Part shown: piece after piece, positions 7,665 to 17,620 of the stretch
Layout: every line of letters begins with the position of its first letter
Numbering within the stretch: position 1 is the stretch's first letter
From: Treponema sp.
GTDB lineage: Bacteria > Spirochaetota > Spirochaetia > Treponematales > Treponemataceae
Reading direction: 5' to 3'
NCBI GenBank assembly: GCA_017484285.1
Contig: JAFUTH010000023.1
Location: 1 to 62,070, forward strand
DNA length: 62,070 nt
Made by a program: the position numbers and the translations under genes
The notes under the pieces: generated by a model
The model's input: the letters and a program-made list of their open reading frames with translations, nothing else
What the model was told of the DNA's origin: nothing
Databases searched by the model: none

Positions 7665-9429
7665 AGTTGTAAAACTTTTAGATTACGCAAAAGACAAGCA
7701 GATTATTTCTTGGGACGAAATCAACGAAATCCTCGGTCAGGATTTTGTCAATTCGCCCAAAATGGAAGAAGTCCTGCAACTGTTAACCCAGAACAACATT
7801 CAAGTTATGGAAGAAGACGCCGATTTGGATGATGACGAAGGGGCAGATGACGAAGATTTGCTTGAAGACGAGGATGCCGAGGCGGTCGGTGAGGCTCAGG
7901 CTGACGAAGACATGAGCGCGACGCGTCTGGTAAACGGTGACAAAGACTCAAATGTCGATGACCCCATCCGTCTGTATCTGCGCGAAATCGGAAAAGAAAA
8001 ACTCCTTACCGCTGAGCAGGAAGTCACCTACTCAAAACAAATGGAAGACGGCGAGAATATCATCAAGGACGTGATTAAAAAGTCCGGCATGATGATTCCA
8101 GAATTCTTCGCAATCTGCCAAAAGGCATTCGCAAAAATCGATCCGCACGAGCCTGGAAAAGCCCGCAAAGAAATCAATGAGGCGCAGGCTGAGAAACGCC
8201 GTTTAAAGAGCTGCTATGGCGAGAACCTCAAGGCGTGCAAAGAAAACATGAAAGCCTACATGAACCTCAAGAAAAAGCTTTTTGAGGCGGGGCAGTCTCA
8301 GGAAATCTTCGAGAACGAGCAGATTATTGAGCTTCGCACAAAAATCTTGCCAGAATTGCAGAAAATCGACATTCAGTCTGAGGAAATCGAAAAATTCAGC
8401 GCAAAATTTGTCGAGGCAACGCAGAAAATCGGCGAGTACCGCCACAAGCAAGAGCGAAAAATGAAGGAACTCCGCATTGCAAGTCCGGCAGAACTCCGCA
8501 GTCTCGGACGACGGCTCGCGATTCATTCTGAGGCAATCAAACTTGAGAACGAACTTGGCTTAAAGAGCGATGAAATCCGCGACGTCTATACGCAGATTCA
8601 GAAAATCGACCGCAAATTGCGCCGCATGGAGTACGATTTCGAAAACAATGTCGAGGAAATCCTTGAGATGGCAGACGAAATCGATCGCGGGCGAAAGATG
8701 CTCGAAAAGGCAAAGAACAAGCTCATCAACGCCAACTTGCGTTTGGTCGTTTCTATCGCAAAAAAATACACGAACCGCGGCTTGCAGTTCTTCGACTTAG
8801 TTCAAGAGGGGAACATCGGTCTTATCAAGGCGGTCGAAAAATTCGAGTACCGAAAGGGCTACAAATTCTCAACCTACGCAACCTGGTGGATTCGTCAGGC
8901 AATCACGCGCTCAATCTCGGATCAGGCGCGTACTATCCGCGTTCCGGTGCACATGATTGAGCAAATCAATAAGGTCGTGCGCGAAGGTCGCCAGCTCATG
9001 CAAAAACTCGGTCGTGAGCCAACCGACGAAGAAATCGCACAGCAGCTCGGCTGGCCGGTCACGCGCGTTAAGCAGGTTAAGAATGTCGCCCGCGAGCCGA
9101 TTTCTCTCGAAACGCCAATCGGCGAGGAAGAGGACTCACAGCTCGGAGATTTCATCGAAGACAAAGATGTCGAAAATCCCGCAAACCAGACAGCATACAC
9201 GCTCTTGCAGGAGCAACTTCGCACCGTGCTGAGCACATTGCCCGCACGCGAGCAGGAGGTTCTTAAGATGCGCTTCGGTCTCGATGACGGCTACAGCCTT
9301 ACGCTTGAGGAAGTCGGCTTGTACTTCAACGTTACGCGCGAGCGAATCCGACAGATTGAGGCAAAGGCATTGCGTCGGCTCAGACACCCGCGCCGTGCGA
9401 GCGGACTGCGTGACTACATCGAAATGTAA
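7642..9429 (+). CDS. rpoD: Primary RNA polymerase sigma factor (sigma-70)
   Basis: Housekeeping sigma factor, 595 aa from the ATG at 7642 (AAAGGA lies about 8 nt upstream; the longer frame from 7591 lies within dnaG). Region 1.1 is followed by a strongly acidic segment (about residues 55-90), region 1.2 ([11 protein letters not shown]), a charged non-conserved domain, region 2 ([45 protein letters not shown]), region 3 and region 4 ([26 protein letters not shown]). The sigma-70 promoters found throughout this window match its expected specificity. Confidence 0.98.
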   Translation: MDQELDPKVVKLLDYAKDKQIISWDEINEILGQDFVNSPKMEEVLQLLTQNNIQVMEEDADLDDDEGADDEDLLEDEDAEAVGEAQADEDMSATRLVNGDKDSNVDDPIRLYLREIGKEKLLTAEQEVTYSKQMEDGENIIKDVIKKSGMMIPEFFAICQKAFAKIDPHEPGKARKEINEAQAEKRRLKSCYGENLKACKENMKAYMNLKKKLFEAGQSQEIFENEQIIELRTKILPELQKIDIQSEEIEKFSAKFVEATQKIGEYRHKQERKMKELRIASPAELRSLGRRLAIHSEAIKLENELGLKSDEIRDVYTQIQKIDRKLRRMEYDFENNVEEILEMADEIDRGRKMLEKAKNKLINANLRLVVSIAKKYTNRGLQFFDLVQEGNIGLIKAVEKFEYRKGYKFSTYATWWIRQAITRSISDQARTIRVPVHMIEQINKVVREGRQLMQKLGREPTDEEIAQQLGWPVTRVKQVKNVAREPISLETPIGEEEDSQLGDFIEDKDVENPANQTAYTLLQEQLRTVLSTLPAREQEVLKMRFGLDDGYSLTLEEVGLYFNVTRERIRQIEAKALRRLRHPRRASGLRDYIEM

Positions 9430-9450
9430 ACTGAAATGAAATCGTTTCGA

Positions 9451-9479
9451 TAGACATAAGCCGTTATTTTTTATATAGT
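9451..9479 (+). promoter_or_regulatory. Candidate promoter after rpoD
   Basis: TAGACA at 9451-9456, a 17 nt spacer, and TATAGT at 9474-9479, between rpoD and the zinc-ribbon gene starting at 9514. Confidence 0.6.
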
Positions 9480-9513
9480 AATTTGATACACTAGCCGTGA
9501 GGTTTTTATAATT

Positions 9514-10380
9514 ATGGAAATGAATGAAGTTTTTGACAAACTTAAATCTCTTCAAGATGTTTTGGTAGAAAAATACGATCTCGAAAAAAAGATTAAGTCT
9601 TCTCCAAAACAGCTTGATTCTCAGGATGAGCTTCTTGCGCGTCTCAAAAAAGAATACATCGAAAAGAATAAGAGCTATGAAGAAATAAAAGCGACGGTCG
9701 AGCATTTGAAGCGAGAGCTTTCAGAGGCTGAGGCTTCTCGTGAATCTGGCGAAAAGAGCATGGATAATATCACGTCGCATCGTGAATACGAGGCTCTTGA
9801 CAAACAGATTTCTGAGGCGACCGAAAAAGAGGCTTCTGTTCGCAAGGATTTGCAGCGTGAAGAAAAAAAACTTGCCGAACTTGATGAATCGCTTAAGGCT
9901 GACGAGGCGATGATTTCTTCACAGGAGTCGGACTTGAATCAGAGCAAGGCTGATCTTTCTAAGCAAATTGAGGACTATCAGGCGCAGCTTGAAAATCTCA
10001 AGGTAAAGGAAAATGAGATTACCCCTGAGCTCGATAAAGAAATCGTTTATAAATTCCAGCGAATCATTCAGCGCAACAGCGAAGGCATTGTCGCGGTCAA
10101 GAACGGTGTGTGTACCGGTTGTCAGATGATTCTTCCGGGGCAGTTCGCGAATGAAGTGCGTGACGGCGAAAAAATCTTGTTCTGTCCGTATTGCTCTCGA
10201 ATCTTGTTCTATCAGGAAGTCTCTTCAGAAGAGACGGTCGATTTCTCGAATCTTGCAGAAACGGGCAGCTTAGCGGATTTTGAAGACGAATTCGCTGATG
10301 AGCGTGACGAAGAAGACGACGAGAACGAGACTGAAAACGAAATGGAAGAAGATTCATCAACTTCTTTCAACGATGAGTAA
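9514..10380 (+). CDS. Coiled-coil protein with C4 zinc ribbon (DUF164-type)
   Basis: 288 aa. Residues about 10-185 form a long charged coiled coil. A C4 zinc ribbon follows: C-T-G-C near 199-202 and C-P-Y-C near 224-227, in the context expected for this family (G-V-C-T-G-C, then L-F-C-P-Y-C-S-R-I-L). The last ~45 residues are almost all acidic. Family members are suggested to act in nucleic-acid or protein handling, but the exact role is unknown. A promoter is visible upstream; rnpB begins 11 nt after its stop, so the two may share a transcript. Confidence 0.85.
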   Translation: MEMNEVFDKLKSLQDVLVEKYDLEKKIKSSPKQLDSQDELLARLKKEYIEKNKSYEEIKATVEHLKRELSEAEASRESGEKSMDNITSHREYEALDKQISEATEKEASVRKDLQREEKKLAELDESLKADEAMISSQESDLNQSKADLSKQIEDYQAQLENLKVKENEITPELDKEIVYKFQRIIQRNSEGIVAVKNGVCTGCQMILPGQFANEVRDGEKILFCPYCSRILFYQEVSSEETVDFSNLAETGSLADFEDEFADERDEEDDENETENEMEEDSSTSFNDE

Positions 10381-10390
10381 CGAATTATAC

Positions 10391-10799
10391 AGAAAAGATA
10401 TAACCGTGCCCGCCGTGCTCATGACAGTGTGAGCGGGTGAGGAAAGTCCGGGCTCCACCGGAAAAAACGCCGGATAATCACCGGGCAGAAAAGGGAACTT
10501 GTTTTCGGTCGCAAGACTGTACGGCATAAGCCCTTTTTCTGACAGACAGTGCCACAGAAAACAAACCGCCGGAAGGTAAGGGTGAAAAGGTGCGGCAAGA
10601 GCGCACCGCAGTTTTGGTAACAGAGCTGGCAGGGCAAACCTCGTTTGGAGCAAGGTCAAGCAGCAGTCAGGCGTTCCGGGCTCATGGCTGCGGGTAGGCT
10701 GCTAAAGGCTTCTGGCAACAGAAGCTTCGGATAGATGGTTATGCGCGCTTTTCCTCTTTTGGATTTGCGCAGGACAGAACCCGGCTTATTGTCTTTTCT
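10391..10799 (+). ncRNA. rnpB: RNase P RNA, bacterial class A
   Basis: Catalytic RNA that removes tRNA 5' leaders. Diagnostic conserved pieces are present in order: GAGGAAAGTCCGGGCTCC, the GGTAAGGGTGAAA segment, the GGCAGGGCAAACC region, GGATAGATGG, and ACAGAACCCGGCTTA near the 3' end. The 5' AGAAAAGATATAA pairs with the 3' TTATTGTCTTTTCT to close P1. About 409 nt, the usual size. A T-rich tail (10796-10808) may terminate it. Confidence 0.97.
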
Positions 10800-10847
10800 G
10801 TTTTTATTTTGTGATTCTTTGTTTATTGTATTGGGTGTTTGGGGACA

Positions 10848-11807
10848 ATGAAATTAAAAGGCTTGCATACACGGGAAATTTTTAAACGGAAAAGTCAGTT
10901 TTTAAAAAAACTTGCTCTCTGCGCTTGTGTTGCGGCTCTTCTTTCAGTAGGTGTCTTTTTTATCCACCGTGCGCTTGATTCAAAAGTCAAAAACGGAAAT
11001 TCAATCATTAATCTAAAATCAAAATGGAAAACCTACGATTACCAAAGCGTATATGACATCAGTTCGGTGATTTTGTACGAAAAACCGTTCAATACAACCG
11101 CGCTTACGTATCATGGGTATGCGTCTTTTTTCCTTGCGGTTTCACAAACCGATGTTGTTCAGACGCTCGCCTTTCTTGATGAATCTATAAACAGTCTCCG
11201 GCTTGCCTTGCAGGGAGCTCAATTCAGTGCCGTTCCTCAGCTGGAGTACATGCTTGGCAAAGCATATTTCTACAAAGATTTGCAATCATCGTATTATTAT
11301 TATTCTGATTTGGCGATTCGCTATCTTCTTAAGGCAAAAAAAGACGGCTATAAGGCTGACGATATTCCTGAGCTCTTGGGGTTATGCTATGCCTCATTGG
11401 GAATGACGATGGAAAGCATTTCAGCATTTACCGAAGCGCTTTTAGTGCGAGAATCTGACATCTTGTTGCTTTCAATTGCTGAACAGTATCACGCTGTTTC
11501 GCAAAACAATGCCGCTGAGCAGTATTTGTATCGTATATCGCAAGAGTGCAAGGATGAGCAGATTGTTTTGAAAAGTCATCTTCTGATGGGAACTATTTAT
11601 CTTGAACGTGAAGATTTTGATGCGGCTGAAAAAGAATTTAATTTAATTTTGGAAAAAAATGAAAATTCTGCTGACGCTTATTATGGACTTGGTGTAATAT
11701 ATGAGAGTCAGGGTGATTTGGTAAAAGCCCGTTCTGAATGGCGAAAAGCCTTGCGAATACAGAACAATCATCCGCTCGCATTGAAAAAAATGGCTGACTA
11801 TAAATAA
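10848..11807 (+). CDS. Membrane-anchored TPR protein
   Basis: 319 aa from ATG 10848; an in-frame TTG at 10839 is possible, since GGGG lies only 3 nt before the ATG. A basic N-terminus precedes one transmembrane helix (about 22-43), so the rest is probably periplasmic. The C-terminal two thirds hold TPR units, clearest at about 185-205, 245-270 and 275-310 ([13 protein letters not shown]). It stands between rnpB and mreB, 20 nt before mreB, and may belong to the cell-shape operon. A scaffold role is inferred only from repeats and position. Confidence 0.75.
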   Translation: MKLKGLHTREIFKRKSQFLKKLALCACVAALLSVGVFFIHRALDSKVKNGNSIINLKSKWKTYDYQSVYDISSVILYEKPFNTTALTYHGYASFFLAVSQTDVVQTLAFLDESINSLRLALQGAQFSAVPQLEYMLGKAYFYKDLQSSYYYYSDLAIRYLLKAKKDGYKADDIPELLGLCYASLGMTMESISAFTEALLVRESDILLLSIAEQYHAVSQNNAAEQYLYRISQECKDEQIVLKSHLLMGTIYLEREDFDAAEKEFNLILEKNENSADAYYGLGVIYESQGDLVKARSEWRKALRIQNNHPLALKKMADYK

Positions 11808-11827
11808 AAGTTTGGGAGGACTTTTTT

Positions 11828-12871
11828 ATGGGTTTTTTGGACCGGTTTTCAACGGACATTGGTATTGATTTAGGTACATGTAATACATTGATTTACGTGC
11901 GCGGAAAGGGAATTGTCGTCGATGAGCCATCCGTAGTTGCAGTCGAAAAAGGCACAAAGCATGTCTGCGCTGTCGGTGCAGAAGCAAAGCGCATGCTCTG
12001 GAAAACCCCTGGTAACATCGAGGCAATTCGTCCTCTTGCCGACGGTGTCATTGCTGACATCGACAGTTGCGAAAAGATGATTAAATATTTCATCTCAAAG
12101 GTTATTTCTCGCCATCAGCTTTTTAAATCAACGCGAATGAAAATCGGTATTCCTTCCTGCATCACTCAGGTTGAGCGACGTGCCGTCATCGAAACGGCGC
12201 TCAAAGCGGGCGCAAAGGAAGTTGACGTTATCGAAGAGTCATTGGCGGCTGCAATCGGCGCGCAGATTCCTATCAATGAACCGGCTGGTCACATGATTTG
12301 CGACATCGGTGGCGGTACAACCGAAGTTTCTGTTATCTCGCTCGGTGGTATGGTCGTTACAAAGGCAATTCGCGTTGGTGGCGACAAATTTGACGAGGCA
12401 ATTGTCAAATACGTTCTCAATGTCCACAACCTCAAAATCGGTCAGCAGACGGCAGAGCGTCTTAAAATCCAGATTGGAAACGCGCTTTCTGATAAAGACA
12501 AAACAATCGAAAAAATGGAAATCCGCGGTAACGACGCAATCACCGGGCTTCCGCGCCGTCTCGAAATCGACAGCGTTGAGGTGCGTGAGGCGCTCAAATC
12601 AACTGTAAACGAAATCGTCGAGCTCATTAAAGTCACATTGGGGGAGACTCCGCCGGAACTCGCGGCTGATATCGTTGAGCGCGGTATCGTCATGTCGGGG
12701 GGTGGAAGCATGCTCAAAGGCTTGCCAAAGCTTATTGCGAAAGAGACGGGCGTTCCTGTCATCCTTGTCGAAAAACCGCTTGAGTGTGTTGCGCTTGGTG
12801 CAGGACAGGCATTTGAACTCTTTAAGGATATGTCTACTGATCGGGCTATCTACGACAACCTTAATGACTAA
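11828..12871 (+). CDS. mreB: Rod-shape determining protein MreB
   Basis: Actin-like filament protein that guides lateral wall synthesis. 347 aa, the usual length. Actin-fold motifs are present: phosphate 1 D-L-G-T-C-N-T near 14-20, phosphate 2 D-I-G-G-G-T-T-E near 158-165, the [10 protein letters not shown] segment near 137-146, and the adenosine motif V-M-S-G-G-G-S near 288-294. A GGGAGGA Shine-Dalgarno lies 10 nt before the ATG. It is the first gene of the mreB-mreC-mreD-PBP2-rodA block. Confidence 0.98.
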   Translation: MGFLDRFSTDIGIDLGTCNTLIYVRGKGIVVDEPSVVAVEKGTKHVCAVGAEAKRMLWKTPGNIEAIRPLADGVIADIDSCEKMIKYFISKVISRHQLFKSTRMKIGIPSCITQVERRAVIETALKAGAKEVDVIEESLAAAIGAQIPINEPAGHMICDIGGGTTEVSVISLGGMVVTKAIRVGGDKFDEAIVKYVLNVHNLKIGQQTAERLKIQIGNALSDKDKTIEKMEIRGNDAITGLPRRLEIDSVEVREALKSTVNEIVELIKVTLGETPPELAADIVERGIVMSGGGSMLKGLPKLIAKETGVPVILVEKPLECVALGAGQAFELFKDMSTDRAIYDNLND

Positions 12872-12885
12872 GACCCGTTTTTAGC

Positions 12886-13770
12886 ATGGATTCATCTAAA
12901 CATTCATTTCGATTCGGATTATCTGAACTCTTGCTCATTGTTTTTGTCCTCTTTTCAGGTGTCATGCTTGCCTTTCATTCGGGGGGCTTCGTCATCAGCG
13001 TGCAAAAAGTCGGCTTTACGGTGCTTTCCTCTTTGCAAAAAGGCGTGAATGCCGTTACCAGTGGCGTTGGGGAGACGGTGAATGCTGTTCACGAGCTGGC
13101 GCGCTTGCGGGAAGAAAACCGGGAATTAATCGAGCGGCTCAAGAATTACGAAATTCTACAGCGGACAAACAGTGAAATCCGAAAAGAAAATGAACGCCTC
13201 AAAGAGCAGCTTGATTTTTCCGTGCAGTTTCAGGAAAAGAATTATCCTGCAAAAATCATCGGGCGAAATCCTGACAGTCTCTATTCTGCGTTTACCATCA
13301 ACAAGGGAAGCCGCCACGGTATCCGAAAAAACATGCCAGTGCTCGCCGTTCAGGGCGGTATCGTCGGTCTTGTAGGAAAAGTCGTCACGGTCGGTGCGGG
13401 TACGAGCCTCGTTATGCCGATTTATGACTCAAAATGCACGGTCTCGGCGCGCATCCAAAATACCCGTGATATTGGTCTTGTTACGGGCGATGGCTCTGCC
13501 GATGCGCCGTTGAGCATGAGCTACATAAAAAAGCGTGTTCTTGATGAGTTGAATTATGGCGATTTAATCGTCACGAGCGGTGATGGCGGTAACTATATGA
13601 GCGATATCCCCATCGGGGCGATTTCGGAGATAAAAGTCCTTGATTACGATTCTTCGCTCAGCATAAAAGTCATGCCGATTATTGATTTTTCTCGGATTGA
13701 GAATGTCATCGTCTCTGATTTGCGTGAAGTAAATCCGCTGCTTACCTCAGAGCAGGCTCAGAAAAACTAG
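12886..13770 (+). CDS. mreC: Rod-shape determining protein MreC
   Basis: Periplasmic scaffold of the elongasome. 294 aa: one N-terminal transmembrane helix (about 12-35), a coiled coil (about 68-105, rich in R-E-E-N and L-K-E-Q), then the two-barrel MreC domain (AKIIGRNPDS near 121-130; G-I-V-G-L-V-G-K-V near 160-168; VTSGDGG near 228-234). It starts 14 nt after mreB with no clear Shine-Dalgarno, so coupling to mreB is likely. Confidence 0.93.
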   Translation: MDSSKHSFRFGLSELLLIVFVLFSGVMLAFHSGGFVISVQKVGFTVLSSLQKGVNAVTSGVGETVNAVHELARLREENRELIERLKNYEILQRTNSEIRKENERLKEQLDFSVQFQEKNYPAKIIGRNPDSLYSAFTINKGSRHGIRKNMPVLAVQGGIVGLVGKVVTVGAGTSLVMPIYDSKCTVSARIQNTRDIGLVTGDGSADAPLSMSYIKKRVLDELNYGDLIVTSGDGGNYMSDIPIGAISEIKVLDYDSSLSIKVMPIIDFSRIENVIVSDLREVNPLLTSEQAQKN

Positions 13771-13780
13771 GGGGCGTGTG

Positions 13781-14290
13781 ATGTTAAAGTCATTTTCAAT
13801 TTCGGTACTGATTCTTCTCTGTTTTGCGGTTTTTGAGACGGCAATCCTGTCAAACATGCTGTTCTTTCCGGCTATTCCCGATTTTCTTTTAATTATCACA
13901 CTCTATGTTTCTGTCAATAACGGGCGTGTATTCGGCGTTACGTCGGGCTTTGTCTCAGGATTGATTCTTGATTGTCTGAGCGTTTCTCCGTTCGGTTTGC
14001 ACTGTCTGCTGCGAACTATCATCGGCTATGTCGCGGGCTTGTTCAACAAAACCTTGAATATGAGCGGCGCTTTTATCCTCGTCCTCATCGGTTTTTCGGC
14101 GACGCTGCTAAAGGCACTCATTTTGTGGATGATTTCGGTGTTTTTCCCTGATTCCATTGTCGCGTATTCGCTTGTCTCGAAAGCGTTCCTGTTTGAGCTC
14201 GCCGCGAATTCGGTGCTCACGCCGATTGTATTCAGATTCTTGCGCATATTCAGCACGGTTATTCTGCTTGATCCGGAGAAAGTATCGTAA
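13781..14290 (+). CDS. mreD: Rod-shape determining protein MreD
   Basis: Small, very hydrophobic inner-membrane partner of MreC. About 169 aa with five predicted transmembrane helices. The ATG at 13781 is preferred over the adjacent GTG at 13778 because GGGGG lies at better spacing. Sequence conservation in this family is low; size, hydrophobicity and exact operon position support the call. Confidence 0.88.
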   Translation: MLKSFSISVLILLCFAVFETAILSNMLFFPAIPDFLLIITLYVSVNNGRVFGVTSGFVSGLILDCLSVSPFGLHCLLRTIIGYVAGLFNKTLNMSGAFILVLIGFSATLLKALILWMISVFFPDSIVAYSLVSKAFLFELAANSVLTPIVFRFLRIFSTVILLDPEKVS

Positions 14291-16198
14291 ATGGCGAAAT
14301 TTTTTGAGTCTGAAAACGGCTCGGTCGAACAGAGCGCAAAGGTTGTTATTCTCGGCTTTCTGATAATGCTCATTTTTATCGTCTATGTGCTGCGGCTTTT
14401 TTCCTTGCAGGTCGTAGAGGGGGCGCAATATCGAAAGCAGTCACAGACGATTTCCAGCCAGGTAAAGACGATTGACGCACAGCGTGGTGAGATTTTTGAC
14501 CGGAATGCGACGATGCCGATGGTCATCAATACTGATTCGTTCGCTATCGATTTGATTCCGGCTGAAATTCCGGCAGGGCATTATGATTCTGTCTCTTCCC
14601 GGCTTGCCTCGTATCTCGGAATCTCCAAAAAAGAAATCGACCGAAAAGTTCCTGACTATCTTCGTCGTTCCTACACGGCGGTTGAAATCCGTTCGAATGT
14701 TCCGTTTTCGGTCATCTCGAATATCGCTGAAAATATCACGGATTTGCCGGGTGTTTCGTGGCGTTCAAAGCCTGTTCGCAACTATGTCGAAACGGGTTCT
14801 ATTTCCCATGTAATCGGATATGTCGGTGATATCACAAAAGAAGAAATCAAAGTCATGTATAATATCACCGATTCTGACGGCAAAAAAGTGTATACGAATA
14901 AATCGATTGTCGGAAAGACGGGCATCGAAAAGCAATATGACTTGGTTTTGCAGGGAATTGAAGGACGGGAGAGCCGCACGGTCGATGTGCGCGGTCATGT
15001 CATTTCAGACGCTCCGATTGTCGAGCCGCCGCAGATGGGCAAAAACCTCGTGCTCACGATTGATATGCGCATTCAAGAGCTTGCCGAAAAAGCGCTCGGT
15101 GAACGAGTCGGTGCTGCCGTGGTGCTTCGCCCGAGCGATGGTGAGATTCTCGCGATGGTCTCGTATCCGTTTTATGACCAGAATCTCTTTAACGATGACA
15201 ATGCCGCCGCCCAATACAATCGGCTTGCGGAAGATGCGAATCGCCCGCTTTTAAATCGTGTCGTGAACGCGGCATATCCGCCCGCTTCTACGTTTAAAAT
15301 AATCATGTCAACGGCGATGCTTGCAGAAAAAGCGTTCCCCTCTGCGAAAGATGTCGAGTGTACTGGTCGTGTTGATTACGGTAATCGTATTTTCCACTGC
15401 CATCAGAAGTGGGGGCACGGCTATCTCAATATGAAAGAAGCACTCGCTCAGTCGTGCGACGTCTACTATTGGGTCATCGGGCGTGATTATCTTGGTGTCG
15501 ATAAGATTTCATCATATGCAAAAGAATTCGGCTTCGGTGAGAGCCTTGACATTGATTTGCCTGCGCAGCAATCAGGTTTTGTGCCGACTGCGCCGTGGAA
15601 AGAGCGCAAATTCCATCAAAAATGGCTTGGCGGTGACACGATGAACATGTCAATCGGACAGGGCTACACGCTCGTCACTCCGCTTCATATCGCAAATATG
15701 GTTGCAATGGTCGCAAACGAAGGAAAAATCTATCGTCCTCACTTGCTAAAAGAAATCAGGGATCCTGCATCAAATGAGGTGATTGAGCAAGTCAAGCCGC
15801 AGATTCTGCATGAGTCGAATATCGACGAGTCGGTGTGGCGTGAAGTGCAGAATGCGATGCGCTACACAATCACCGATGGAACGCCTGCGTTCCCACTCAA
15901 CAACCGCGTCGTTCAGATTGCCGGAAAGACAGGAACGGCAGAGGTTGGCTCAATCGACCATTGGCATTCATGGATGGCGTGCTATGCACCGTTCAATGCG
16001 CCGCCCGAAGAGCAGGTGGTCGTTGTTGTGCTGGTCGAAGCCGCGAACGAGTGGGAGTGGTGGGCTCCGTATGCGACGAACATCATTTTTCAGGGCATCT
16101 TTGCAAATCAGAATTATGAAGAGGCGGTAAACGCGCTTCCGGCGAATGTTCGTGAGGTCATTCGTTCTCGAAGACGCGCACGCGGAAGGGCAGAGTAA
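14291..16198 (+). CDS. mrdA: Penicillin-binding protein 2 (elongasome transpeptidase)
   Basis: Class B PBP that cross-links peptidoglycan during elongation. 635 aa. N-terminal transmembrane helix (about 18-40), pedestal domain with R-G-E-I-F-D-R-N near 62-69, then the transpeptidase domain. The catalytic S-T-F-K has its serine near residue 333. The second motif is S-C-D (in QSCDVYYW), and K-T-G-T-A-E follows near 542. The C-terminus is strongly basic. It starts directly after the mreD stop and is followed by rodA, its glycosyltransferase partner. Confidence 0.96.
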   Translation: MAKFFESENGSVEQSAKVVILGFLIMLIFIVYVLRLFSLQVVEGAQYRKQSQTISSQVKTIDAQRGEIFDRNATMPMVINTDSFAIDLIPAEIPAGHYDSVSSRLASYLGISKKEIDRKVPDYLRRSYTAVEIRSNVPFSVISNIAENITDLPGVSWRSKPVRNYVETGSISHVIGYVGDITKEEIKVMYNITDSDGKKVYTNKSIVGKTGIEKQYDLVLQGIEGRESRTVDVRGHVISDAPIVEPPQMGKNLVLTIDMRIQELAEKALGERVGAAVVLRPSDGEILAMVSYPFYDQNLFNDDNAAAQYNRLAEDANRPLLNRVVNAAYPPASTFKIIMSTAMLAEKAFPSAKDVECTGRVDYGNRIFHCHQKWGHGYLNMKEALAQSCDVYYWVIGRDYLGVDKISSYAKEFGFGESLDIDLPAQQSGFVPTAPWKERKFHQKWLGGDTMNMSIGQGYTLVTPLHIANMVAMVANEGKIYRPHLLKEIRDPASNEVIEQVKPQILHESNIDESVWREVQNAMRYTITDGTPAFPLNNRVVQIAGKTGTAEVGSIDHWHSWMACYAPFNAPPEEQVVVVVLVEAANEWEWWAPYATNIIFQGIFANQNYEEAVNALPANVREVIRSRRRARGRAE

Positions 16199-16213
16199 TC
16201 GGAGGAATCGGCA

Positions 16214-17527
16214 GTGAGATTTAAGTTCTTGCAATCATTTGATTTTATTCTCTTTTTCTGTGTAATTGCGCTTGTCACGTTCGGCGTGCTTTTTATTTAT
16301 TCATCGGGCATCAACTCAGAGGGCATGAACGTCTCGAGTGAGTATATCAAACAGATAATCTGGGGCGGTACGGGCGTTTTGATTATGCTCACGATTTCGC
16401 TGTTGGATTACCGCCGATTTTCACGTTCCGTGCCGCAACTGTTCATCGGTGCGTGTGCCGTCCTCGTGTTCACGAAGTTTTTCGGGCGCTACGTCAATGG
16501 CGCGCGAAGCTGGCTCGGTATCGGACCGTTCGGCATTCAGCCGTCTGAATTTACGAAAGTTGTCTTCATTCTGTTCCTTGCCTGGTATCTCGACCGCACG
16601 AAAAAAACGCAGGATCAGCGGAAGCGCTTCATCGTTTCGCTTTTCATTATGTTTATTCCGATGGGCTTGATTCTTGCCCAGCCGGATTTGGGAACATCAC
16701 TCGTTTATTTTCCGATTTTCCTCGTGATGACTTTTATCGCGGGCATTCCCGTGCGCTATATCATGTTCATCTTTGCGGGCGGTATGCTGACGATTATTTT
16801 TACCGTGCTTCCAATCTGGGAGAGTCAGATTGCGCATGAGTCGGTGGTTTTTATCCGCATGCTTACGAATTTCCGCTTGCGTCTTGTCTTGATTTTTGCG
16901 ACTGGTTCTGTCGGCGTCCTCTCGCTGTTCGGCATGTTCTTTTATCGGCACAACAAGTATTTCTACTGGATTTCGTATGCCTCGGCGATTGTCTGCGGCT
17001 CGCTCATTCTCTCGTATTTTGCGGGTAAAGTCCTCAAAGACTATCAGGTCATGCGTCTCATCGTGTTCATCGACCCGTATGCTGACCCGCGAGGAGCAGG
17101 CTGGAATATCATTCAGTCAAAGACGGCAATCGGCTCGGGAAACTTGTTCGGACGCGGCTATCTTCGCGGCACGCAGAGTCACTATCGCTTTTTGCCGGAG
17201 CAGAGCACTGACTTTATTTTCAGCATCTTGTCCGAAGAATTGGGCTTTGTCGGCTGCATGTGCGTGTTTGCGCTCTATTTTTTGATTTTTATCCGCACGA
17301 TTTTTATCATCAAGAACGCGTCGAACACCTTCGGCATGATGATTGCGGCGGGCGTGCTCGGCATGTTCGTCTTTCATTTTTTGATTAACGTGGGCATGGT
17401 CATGGGAATCATGCCGATTACGGGAATCCCGCTCTTGTTTTTGAGCTACGGCGGCTCGTCATTGTGGACGGCGATGATGTGCGTTGGGCTTTTAATGAGC
17501 GTATCGTCAAGAAAATTCGGATTTTAA
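16214..17527 (+). CDS. rodA: Rod-shape SEDS glycosyltransferase RodA
   Basis: Polymerises lipid II with PBP2. 437 aa, somewhat longer than the ~370 aa of many RodA proteins because of extra membrane segments in the middle (about 190-265). SEDS hallmarks are present: GARSWLGIGPFGIQPSEF (about 96-113), A-Q-P-D-L-G-T (about 155-161), GRGYLRGTQSHYRFLPEQSTDFIFS (about 314 onward, abbreviated) and the C-terminal L-L-F-L-S-Y-G-G-S-S. Start is GTG, chosen because GGAGGA lies 7 nt upstream. Confidence 0.96.
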   Translation: MRFKFLQSFDFILFFCVIALVTFGVLFIYSSGINSEGMNVSSEYIKQIIWGGTGVLIMLTISLLDYRRFSRSVPQLFIGACAVLVFTKFFGRYVNGARSWLGIGPFGIQPSEFTKVVFILFLAWYLDRTKKTQDQRKRFIVSLFIMFIPMGLILAQPDLGTSLVYFPIFLVMTFIAGIPVRYIMFIFAGGMLTIIFTVLPIWESQIAHESVVFIRMLTNFRLRLVLIFATGSVGVLSLFGMFFYRHNKYFYWISYASAIVCGSLILSYFAGKVLKDYQVMRLIVFIDPYADPRGAGWNIIQSKTAIGSGNLFGRGYLRGTQSHYRFLPEQSTDFIFSILSEELGFVGCMCVFALYFLIFIRTIFIIKNASNTFGMMIAAGVLGMFVFHFLINVGMVMGIMPITGIPLLFLSYGGSSLWTAMMCVGLLMSVSSRKFGF

Positions 17528-17532
17528 TGGTT

Positions 17533-17594
17533 TCTCACAGAGCTTAAGAGAACACAGAGTTTTTTTTTCTGTGAACTCTGTGTCCTCTGTGAGG
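17533..17594. repeat. Dispersed CACAGAG-type inverted repeat, copy 1
   Basis: Begins TCTCACAGAG and ends CTCTGTGAG, with inner AACACAGAGTT / AACTCTGTGTCC. A second copy with the same ends lies at 33084-33157. It can fold into a long hairpin and sits between rodA and the radical SAM gene. Confidence 0.8.
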
Positions 17595-17620
17595 AATTTC
17601 TTTTGTTTTTAAGGAATTAT

